From contig JBGTEJ010000016.1 of the NCBI GenBank assembly GCA_041747855.1, forward strand, positions 1-6,930: a stretch of DNA of 6,930 nt, given 5' to 3'. The first letter of the stretch is position 1; each line of letters starts with the position of its first letter. The DNA comes from ZC4RG35 sp041747855 (GTDB taxonomy: Bacteria; Actinomycetota; Acidimicrobiia; Spongiisociales; ZC4RG35). A program made the translations under genes and the position numbers. The notes under the pieces are model-generated. The model did no database searches, was not told the DNA's origin, and was given only the letters and a program-made list of their open reading frames with translations. Positions 1 through 5,058 of the stretch are shown here, piece by piece.

Positions 1-32
1 GTCTTCTCGCCCTTGTCCTTTTCCTTTGCCAT
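1..32 (-). CDS. 5' end of an unidentified gene (basic N terminus), cut by the window edge
   Basis: Only ten codons are visible, reading MAKEKDKGEK and leaving the window. The ATG at 32-30 is preceded by GAGG (complement of 39-42) at a 6-nt spacing, which supports a real start. A lysine-rich beginning of this type is seen in RecA and also in SmpB. RecA would fit because recA often lies downstream of ftsK in actinobacteria, but ten residues cannot decide and no symbol is given. The gene is divergent from the sigma factor gene, with 182 nt of shared upstream DNA. Confidence 0.5.
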   Translation of the reverse strand, partial: MAKEKDKGEK

Positions 33-46
33 ATGGAGCCTCAGCG

Positions 47-62
47 TAGAAGAAAATAGATT
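47..62. promoter_or_regulatory. A/T-rich patch, candidate promoter area for both divergent genes
   Basis: This is the only clearly A/T-rich stretch of the divergent intergenic region. On the plus strand TAGATT (57-62) is a fair -10 match, with only a weak -35 (TGGAGC, 34-39) at 17-nt spacing. On the minus strand the complement of 53-58 reads TATTTT, but no convincing -35 is present. A plus-strand transcript starting just after position 65 would carry the whole hairpin-rich leader. This is a weak call from motif similarity alone. Confidence 0.2.
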
Positions 63-81
63 CCGGAACGCGGTCGAAGTT

Positions 82-166
82 AGCGGCAAAGCCGCTGCCC
101 CCGTTGGGGTGACTCGTCAGCTGGTGCCCAGCTAAAGGGGCGGATCGAGGACACGACGAGTGTTTA
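82..166. other. Cluster of small hairpins in the divergent leader region
   Basis: Successive inverted repeats with short loops occupy this stretch: AGCGGC-AAA-GCCGCT (82-96), CCCC-GTT-GGGG (99-109), AGCTGG-TGC-CCAGCT (119-133), and ACAC-GACGA-GTGT (151-163), extendable outward by G-T/A-T pairs to 148-166. No T-run follows any of them, so they do not look like intrinsic terminators. They could fold in the 5' leader of either divergent gene or belong to a small RNA. No known riboswitch family was recognised. Confidence 0.35.
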
Positions 167-197
167 GGGCCGCATGCGACTATTCAGCTGGAGCAAC

Positions 198-218
198 ATG
201 AATGAAGGTCCGATTTGA
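198..218 (+). CDS. Possible six-codon leader mini-ORF (MNEGPI) overlapping the sigma factor start
   Basis: An ATG at 198 follows GGAG (190-193) by 4 nt and opens a six-codon frame. Its stop TGA (216-218) overlaps the TTG start of the sigma factor gene (215-217). The AAGG that serves the sigma gene lies inside it. Such an arrangement could couple translation of the two frames. It is equally possible that it is chance, or that one extra T at 213-217 would join this ATG in frame to the sigma factor. Confidence 0.25.
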   Translation: MNEGPI

Positions 219-718
219 AGTCAGACGCTCGTGGTGACCGAGAGTTCGTTCAGTTCTACGAGCGAACAGTCGACGTCGTGTACGGCTATTTCATCAGAAG
301 GACGGCGGGTGATCGCCAGATGGCCGAAGATCTAACCCAGGAGACCTTTCTCACAGCTGCCCGCACCTACGACGGACAGCAGCGAAACGAGAACGCTTGG
401 ATAGTCACCGTTGCGAGAAGACGGTTGATCGACCACATCCGTCGGACGAAGTCGCGTCCGAGGCTCTTTCCTCTTAGCGATCCCGTTGATCTTGTGCATT
501 GGCCCGACGACTGGGGTCAACAAGAGCACGACGTGTTTTCAGCCCTCAGGACTCTGCAACCCGATCACCAGATGGTGCTCCTACTCCACTACGTCGACGA
601 CCTTGCCCTCGGGGAAGTCGCCAATTTCATGAGCCGTTCACGAACAGCCACCTACTCCCTCCTGGCAAGAGCCAAGAGCAGCCTGAGACAAGCCCTCGAG
701 GAGGCACCCCGTGAGTGA
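215..718 (+). CDS. ECF-type RNA polymerase sigma factor (sigma-70 family)
   Basis: The 167-residue protein has the two-domain layout of extracytoplasmic-function sigma factors. Region 2 spans about residues 11-78, with core-binding DLTQETFL (39-46) and the -10-recognising helix AWIVTVARRRLIDHIRR (61-77). Region 4 spans about 107-160, with the -35-binding helix-turn-helix at 131-158. Region 1 and a long region 3 are absent and the length is normal for the family. It should direct RNA polymerase to a small regulon, target unknown. The start is TTG at 215: a stop lies in frame at 203-205, AAGG (205-208) is 6 nt upstream, and the next in-frame Met is inside region 2. Its end overlaps the following membrane gene by 8 nt, the usual sign of a sigma/regulator pair. 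The region 4 wording (RTATYSLLARAKSSLR) resembles actinobacterial ECF groups rather than classical RpoE. The family call is firm; the signal it answers is not known. Confidence 0.93.
   Translation: MKSDARGDREFVQFYERTVDVVYGYFIRRTAGDRQMAEDLTQETFLTAARTYDGQQRNENAWIVTVARRRLIDHIRRTKSRPRLFPLSDPVDLVHWPDDWGQQEHDVFSALRTLQPDHQMVLLLHYVDDLALGEVANFMSRSRTATYSLLARAKSSLRQALEEAPRE
698..704 (+). promoter_or_regulatory. Strong Shine-Dalgarno inside the sigma gene, for the downstream GTG start
   Basis: GAGGAGG lies 6 nt before the GTG at 711 and within the last codons of the sigma factor gene. It settles the start of the membrane protein and implies translational coupling through the 8-nt overlap. Confidence 0.7.
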
Positions 719-1691
719 AGACCCGATCTCTGTCCTGAAGCTGCCCGACCGAGCCCTGTCTCCCGAAGAACCATTCCGCAGCGATCTCGCCGCTCGACTC
801 CTGTCCACCCAATATGCCACGCAACCAGTGAGCACGATCAACGCACCTAGCCTCGCCGATACTCACCTGAGCCGCTCCTCAAGGCGACGGTTGAATCCGG
901 TTTGGGCTGCAGTTCCGGCCGCACTGGTAGTGATCGTTCTTGTGGGCCTACCCGGTTGGCTCACCGGTCCTACCCCGCCGGACACCACCTCAATCCTCTT
1001 TGCTCCTCCGTTCACAGTGGAGAACGGGGTCTACAAGTTCACGGTCCAGATGGTCAACGGAGAGTGGCTGACCATGACCCTCCCGGAGTCGGCTGGTTCT
1101 CAGATTGAGGGCTTTGAGTCGGGAGTTAGTCTCGGCTACTCGGACAGTTGGGCCGGGCTTCAGGTCACCTCCCGGTATGGAGGAACCGAGGATCTATACA
1201 GAGGTATGACACCTGATGAGACGCATGAGGGTGGTGGCGGGCGACCTGTGCACTTCTACAGAAATGCTGACGATCGGGGCGACCTGGTCTTCCAATTTGG
1301 CCCGTGGAGTCTTGTAGCCCCGGGTGGAGGAGGAAGTGGACTGGATGGCACGGAGACGACACGAGCCCGGCTTGCGTCCCTGATCAATGGTCACGTGACC
1401 GACGAGGGTTTCCTGGTGTTGACCCCTACCGAACTCAATCTCTTGCTGCCGACGCACTCTGTTCCCAATGCCAGCTTTATTCGCTCAGACAGAAGCCCAG
1501 TCGCCTGGTTCTGGCGACTTCATCCTGCCGAATGCCTCAGCTCTGAGCCCGAGTTCACACCTGAATCGGGGATCACCTCGTTATGTGACCCGGAGACCGG
1601 GGACCGTCTCATGTTGGGTTCGAGCACCTCGTTCAACTCCGAGGACCTCGGCGGCATCAGCTTTGTCGTAACCGCCGACCGACCCAGGTGA
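711..1691 (+). CDS. Single-pass membrane protein, probable regulator (anti-sigma-like) of the adjacent ECF sigma factor
   Basis: This 326-residue protein has a cytoplasmic N-terminal part of about 62 residues, an arginine stop (SRRR, 57-60), one hydrophobic segment at about 64-84 (WAAVPAALVVIVLVGLPGW), and about 240 residues expected outside the membrane. The N-terminal stretch PDRALSPEEPFRSDLAARL (12-30) resembles short sequences in proteins encoded next to actinobacterial ECF sigma factors and may contact the sigma factor. The zinc anti-sigma motif (HxxxCxxC) is absent: the only cysteines are Cys275 and Cys292, both in the outer domain and possibly a disulphide pair. The outer part has aromatic-rich strands (GEWLTMTLP, FQFGPWSLVAP) and two glycine runs near 174-177 and 205-208, and I do not recognise its fold. 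The GTG start is chosen from the SD at 698-704 and the 8-nt overlap with the sigma gene. The anti-sigma role is inferred from topology and context; a sensor or effector under sigma control is the alternative. Confidence 0.75.
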   Translation: MSEDPISVLKLPDRALSPEEPFRSDLAARLLSTQYATQPVSTINAPSLADTHLSRSSRRRLNPVWAAVPAALVVIVLVGLPGWLTGPTPPDTTSILFAPPFTVENGVYKFTVQMVNGEWLTMTLPESAGSQIEGFESGVSLGYSDSWAGLQVTSRYGGTEDLYRGMTPDETHEGGGGRPVHFYRNADDRGDLVFQFGPWSLVAPGGGGSGLDGTETTRARLASLINGHVTDEGFLVLTPTELNLLLPTHSVPNASFIRSDRSPVAWFWRLHPAECLSSEPEFTPESGITSLCDPETGDRLMLGSSTSFNSEDLGGISFVVTADRPR

Positions 1692-1702
1692 CGAATACAC
1701 CT
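1686..1702. terminator. Weak hairpin spanning two convergent stop codons
   Basis: AGGTG (1686-1690) and CACCT (1698-1702) form a 5-bp stem with a 7-nt loop covering both the TGA of the plus-strand membrane gene and the TAG of the minus-strand SnoaL-like gene. No T-tract follows in either direction, so at most it is a weak bidirectional terminator. Confidence 0.2.
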
Positions 1703-2072
1703 AGCGGATGTGCCACCACTCTCGGAGAACACGGCACTTATCCTCTTCGAATTCGAGGAGGAACACCCCGTCCAGTTCGAGGGGAGCGCCGGTGGAGGCC
1801 ACGACGAACTTGGAGTTCCATCTTGCGATCCCGGTTCCTTCAGCGACGCCGACGATCTCGTATGTGAAATCTATTTCGCCCTGGTCGGCGGTCACGTTCT
1901 CCCAGTACTCCCTCACTCCCACCGCGCCTTCGAATGGCTCGGCGTACGGGTTCTCGTGATACCGCGCATCCTCTGTGAATAGTGCGCCAGCGGCATCGGC
2001 ATCACGCCGCTCCCAAGCAGCGCCGTATCGGTTGAGCCAGTTTTCGAGTGCAGCATGGGTGAGATCGGGCAT
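1701..2072 (-). CDS. SnoaL-like / NTF2-like small domain protein
   Basis: The 123-residue protein is a single NTF2-like (SnoaL-type) cone-fold domain. It opens with an amphipathic helix (LENWLNRYGAAWERRDADAAGALFTEDARYHE, residues about 9-40; the AxxxRDADAxxxLFxEDxxY pattern is typical), followed by the GAVGVREYW segment (49-57) and the alternating beta strands DFTYEIV, IARWNSKFVV, ELDGVFLLEF and CRVLREWWHIR to the C terminus. Members bind or isomerise small polar molecules, or act only as binding domains. No catalytic residue set is clear here, so substrate and reaction are unknown. There is no signal peptide, so it should be cytoplasmic. The ATG at 2072 has no strong SD upstream. It stands alone on its strand, its end is 9 nt from the convergent membrane gene, and it is divergent from the lipoprotein gene. 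The fold call is good; the function is open. Confidence 0.8.
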   Translation of the reverse strand: MPDLTHAALENWLNRYGAAWERRDADAAGALFTEDARYHENPYAEPFEGAVGVREYWENVTADQGEIDFTYEIVGVAEGTGIARWNSKFVVASTGAPLELDGVFLLEFEEDKCRVLREWWHIR

Positions 2073-2174
2073 CCGCCGATGCTACCAACCGGGACAAGGG
2101 CAACCGGTCGAGAGCTCATCGCCGGATAGGCGCAATCTCCCATTAAACGATTGCAGACCTACCCTCCCCGGAAG

Positions 2175-2672
2175 ATGACGACGACGAGCCGCCAATTCAG
2201 CGCCCTATCGAGATCAGCCCTACTGGCGATCGGAGTCGTGATCGCCCTACTCGTCACCTCCTGCAGCGGGAACACCACCCAGGACCCCGAGGACACCCGC
2301 GGACCCGAGCTCCAAGACACCAGTGGGCCCGAGACCGCCACCTCCCCCCCGACTGCCACCGTCACCACGACTCCTACGACTGTCGACACTTCGCTCTACT
2401 ACACGCCCCTCGTGATCGAGAAGGGTGATGTGACGGTCACCTTCGATCGCTGGTTCTTCATACTCCAGGACCGTGACACCCGAGTCGAGGTGCGAAACTC
2501 GGCAGGGACCGTCCTCGCAGAAGGAACCGTGGCAGGGCCCGAGGCGATCATGCGCGAAACCGCTGATCATTCGTTCGAGTTCGTCGACCCGTCCGGCAAG
2601 GTGGTAGCGGTCATCACCCAGCAGGAACTGAACGAGGCGGCAGACGCCGCCAGGGCAGCGGCCGAGAACTAG
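2175..2672 (+). CDS. Small secreted lipoprotein of unknown function
   Basis: From the ATG at 2175 the product is 165 residues. It begins with a lipoprotein signal peptide: a short basic/polar n-region (TTTSRQFSALSR), a hydrophobic core (LLAIGVVIALL) and the lipobox LVTSC, with Cys30 as the predicted acylated residue. Next comes a Thr/Pro/Asp-rich linker (about 31-75) holding the near-repeat DTRGPELQ/DTSGPETA, then a probably beta-rich domain (VTVTFDRWFFILQDRDTRVEVRNSAG, then FEFVDPSGKVVAV) ending in an alanine-rich helix (QELNEAADAARAAAEN). I do not recognise the domain. A TTG at 2151 would add eight residues (MQTYPPRK) but has no SD. The ATG is preferred because it gives a compact signal peptide, although GGAAG abuts it directly. 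It ends 3 nt from the convergent E2 gene. The protein is likely anchored on the outer face of the cytoplasmic membrane. Confidence 0.75.
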   Translation: MTTTSRQFSALSRSALLAIGVVIALLVTSCSGNTTQDPEDTRGPELQDTSGPETATSPPTATVTTTPTTVDTSLYYTPLVIEKGDVTVTFDRWFFILQDRDTRVEVRNSAGTVLAEGTVAGPEAIMRETADHSFEFVDPSGKVVAVITQQELNEAADAARAAAEN

Positions 2673-2675
2673 GCC

Positions 2676-4076
2676 CTATCCGGCCAGGAACAGGGCGGGT
2701 TCCTCGAGGTTCTCCAGCAGGAGTGCCATGAACCGTCGTCCAACGGCCCCGTCGATGATCCGATGGTCATAGCTCAGCGAGAGTGGCATGACCGGGGCGA
2801 TCATCAGATCTCCCTGATATACCACCGGCTTGTCCTTCGCCCTCCCCACCGACAGAATCGCAGTGGTTCCGGGAGGTACCAGGGGGGTGCCGTGGCCGCC
2901 CCCTACAGCACCGATGTTGGACACGGTGAAGGTCTGACCTGAAAGCTCGTCTGGTCGGAGTGTCCTCGTCCGCGCCCCTTCTCCGAGTCTCCGGATCTCT
3001 GAGGTGAGGTCCAACACGCCACGATTGGCGGCGTCGCGGACCACGGCCACCATCAGACCGTCCGGTGTGTCGACCGCGATCCCGATGTCCTTCGAACCAT
3101 GGAAGATGACATCATCCCCATCGATCGATGCGTTGAATTCAGGGAACGCCGCCAGAGCCGGGACCACCGCTTTGATGACCAGGGCTTCTATGGGGATCTT
3201 GACCCCGTGTCGCTCCGTCAAGGCTTCCCTGACCTCCAAAAGACGGGTGGCGTCGACGTCGTCGAAGGTGGTGACATGTGGAATCTCGGTCCAGCTCCGA
3301 ACCATGTTGGCAGCGATGGTGCGACGCAGTCTCGACATCGGCTGACGCGGGTCTCCGGCCGGCGCTTCCGCAGCCAGCGGCTTTGGTCGTTCCGGGGTCG
3401 GCTCCGGCTGGGCCACAGTTGGTTCGGCCGTTGAGTCTGCCGCTGGGGTCACCGGGACCACCGGTGCCTCAGGAGCCACCTGAGCCTTCTCGGTTTCTCT
3501 GGGCTCTTCTGACCCACCGATAACTTTCTCCACGTCTTGCCGGGTTATCCGACCGCCGGGACCTGACCCTGTCACTGAGCTCAGATCGATCCCGTGGTCC
3601 CTCGCCAGCTTTCGCACCACCGGTAGGGCCTTGATCTGACCGGACTCTCGCTCCCCCGTATCCCCGGTCTGGCTGGAGGTCAGCGACTCGGCTTCCTCAG
3701 TCAGGGTCCCCACGATGGGGGCCGCCTCGATACGCGGTCTGACAGCCTCAGCCTCAGGTGTGGGCGGTTCGGGCTCGGATCGAACAGGTTCCGGGGCCTC
3801 CTTCGGCACTTCAGTCGTCGGAGACGACATCGCCTCATCTGGGTCACCGATGGTCACCAACACCGAGCCGACTTCGATGGTCTGGCCCTCAGCACCACCG
3901 TGACGGAGGACTACTCCGGCGTAGGGGGTGGGAATCTCGACAACCGCCTTATCAGTCTCGACCTCCACGATCGGCTGGTCAGCGACGACAGTCTCCCCTT
4001 CGGGCACCAGCCAGCGGACGATCTCGGCTTCGGTCAACCCCTCGCCGATGTCAGGCAGTAGAAACTCACGGGCCAT
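2676..4076 (-). CDS. pdhC: Dihydrolipoyl acyltransferase, E2 of a 2-oxo acid (pyruvate-type) dehydrogenase complex
   Basis: The 466-residue E2 takes the acyl group formed by E1 on its swinging lipoyl arm and transfers it to CoA, forming the core of the complex. It has one lipoyl domain (about 1-78) with Lys43 in VETDKAVVEIP, a long Pro/Glu/Ala linker (80-145), a peripheral-subunit-binding domain (about 148-186, PVVRKLARDHGIDLSSVTGSG) that docks E1 or E3, a second Pro/Ala linker, and the catalytic domain (about 244-466) with the HxxxDG active site at His438/Asp442 (SYDHRIIDGA). The start is ATG at 4076: MAREFLLPDIGEG is the usual E2 beginning, GGAGG (complement of 4086-4090) sits 9 nt upstream, and E1-beta ends 4 nt before it. 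An ATG 13 codons further upstream (4115) is in frame but would overlap E1-beta and lacks an SD. SNIGAVGG in the core resembles pyruvate and branched-chain E2s alike, so pyruvate is not certain. Confidence 0.93.
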   Translation of the reverse strand: MAREFLLPDIGEGLTEAEIVRWLVPEGETVVADQPIVEVETDKAVVEIPTPYAGVVLRHGGAEGQTIEVGSVLVTIGDPDEAMSSPTTEVPKEAPEPVRSEPEPPTPEAEAVRPRIEAAPIVGTLTEEAESLTSSQTGDTGERESGQIKALPVVRKLARDHGIDLSSVTGSGPGGRITRQDVEKVIGGSEEPRETEKAQVAPEAPVVPVTPAADSTAEPTVAQPEPTPERPKPLAAEAPAGDPRQPMSRLRRTIAANMVRSWTEIPHVTTFDDVDATRLLEVREALTERHGVKIPIEALVIKAVVPALAAFPEFNASIDGDDVIFHGSKDIGIAVDTPDGLMVAVVRDAANRGVLDLTSEIRRLGEGARTRTLRPDELSGQTFTVSNIGAVGGGHGTPLVPPGTTAILSVGRAKDKPVVYQGDLMIAPVMPLSLSYDHRIIDGAVGRRFMALLLENLEEPALFLAG

Positions 4077-4080
4077 TCGC

Positions 4081-5058
4081 TCAAACCTCCAGGGTCTTCT
4101 CTGCTGCGGCGACAATCCGTTCTACCGACGGAAGGTAGTGGCGCTCGCCCCTCTTCAACGGAAACACGGTGTCCCATCCGGTCACCCGAGCGACGGGAGC
4201 GTTCAGGTCGAAGAGGCATCGTTCCTGGATCGTGGCCGCGATCTCACCACCCAGACCCCCGGTCAACGGCGCCTCGTGGATGATCACCGCCCGGCCAGTC
4301 TTGGAGACACTCGTAGCGATACCTTCACGGTCGAGTGGCGACAGGGTCATCAGATCGAGCACCTCAACCGAAACCCCGCTTTCACCGAGGACTTTGGCCG
4401 CCTGTCGGGTCTCCTTCATCATCGCCCCCCACGCAATGAGGGTCAGGTCTTCACCGGACCGTTCCACACGAAGAGGGCCGATGTCCGTGGTGTAGTAGAT
4501 CTCGGGGATGTCCTCTTTGACCGCCCGATAGGACCGGATGGGCTCGAGGAAGATCACCGGATCGGGATCCTCTATTGCTGCCAGGAGCAAACCCTTTGCG
4601 TCTCTCGGAGTTGACGGCACCACCACCTTCAGCCCTGGGATGTGGGTGTAGATGGCCTCGGTCGACTCCGAGTGATGCTCTGCCGCACCGATACCACCGC
4701 CGTAGGGGATGCGGATGACGAGGGGCGCGGTGTACCGGTGATTGGAGCGGTTTCGGATCCTGGCCACATGGTTGATGATCTGGTCGTATGCGGGATAGGA
4801 GAAGCCAAGGAACTGGAGCTCGGCAACGGGGCGGAGACCGGCCACGGCCATCCCGAACGCGGCACCCACGATGCCGGACTCGGCCACCGGGGTATCGACG
4901 ACCCGATCAGCCCCGAACTTGTCACGTAATCCGTCGGTGATACGAAACACGCCACCCGCCCGACCTATGTCCTCACCCAACAGGACCACCCTGTCATCCA
5001 CGGCAAGCGCAGCATCGAGGGCCCCGGTGATCGCCTGTGCAAGGTTGACCTCAGTCAC
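4081..5058 (-). CDS. pdhB: E1-beta subunit of a 2-oxo acid dehydrogenase complex (pyruvate-type)
   Basis: The 325-residue protein is a full-length E1-beta (transketolase-like pyrimidine-binding plus C-terminal domains). Together with E1-alpha it forms an alpha2-beta2 thiamine diphosphate enzyme that decarboxylates the 2-oxo acid and reductively acylates the E2 lipoyl group. Visible family marks are LLGEDIGRAGGVFRIT (26-41), the cofactor-contacting glutamate Glu60 in DTPVAESGIVGAAFGMA, the potassium/interface region IPYGGGIGAAEHHSES (117-132) with the conserved His128-His129, and the C-terminal domain with VIIHEAPLTGGLGGEIAATI (258-277). It starts with GTG at 5058, overlapping the E1-alpha stop by 4 nt (GTGA), with GAGG 7 nt upstream inside E1-alpha, so the two subunits should be made in equal amounts. 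Family assignment is very secure. Substrate (pyruvate versus branched-chain 2-oxo acids) cannot be settled from this subunit. Confidence 0.95.
   Translation of the reverse strand: MTEVNLAQAITGALDAALAVDDRVVLLGEDIGRAGGVFRITDGLRDKFGADRVVDTPVAESGIVGAAFGMAVAGLRPVAELQFLGFSYPAYDQIINHVARIRNRSNHRYTAPLVIRIPYGGGIGAAEHHSESTEAIYTHIPGLKVVVPSTPRDAKGLLLAAIEDPDPVIFLEPIRSYRAVKEDIPEIYYTTDIGPLRVERSGEDLTLIAWGAMMKETRQAAKVLGESGVSVEVLDLMTLSPLDREGIATSVSKTGRAVIIHEAPLTGGLGGEIAATIQERCLFDLNAPVARVTGWDTVFPLKRGERHYLPSVERIVAAAEKTLEV

Noticed and set aside
65..81. GGAAC at 65-69 as an ECF -35 element, or GAAC with GTT at 79-81 as a LexA/SOS box.
   Set aside because: No CGTT-like -10 occurs at 15-17 nt, and the GAAC/GTT half-sites are neither palindromic nor correctly spaced.
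111..125. On the minus strand CTGACGAGTC resembles the CUGANGA core of a hammerhead ribozyme.
   Set aside because: The required GAAA box and closing stem are not found after the following hairpin, so the match is a short coincidence.
2247..2570. A minus-strand frame opposite the lipoprotein gene.
   Set aside because: The product is glycine-rich low complexity mirroring the Thr/Pro linker codons. The plus-strand frame has a clear signal peptide and lipobox.
4077..4115. An upstream ATG for E2 at 4115.
   Set aside because: It would add 13 unrelated residues and overlap E1-beta by 35 nt, while ATG 4076 has a GGAGG site and begins the canonical lipoyl domain.
3928..4614. A 228-codon open frame on the plus strand across the E2/E1-beta junction.
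   Set aside because: It is antisense to two strongly supported genes, its translation shows no family features, and long shadow frames are expected in GC-rich DNA.
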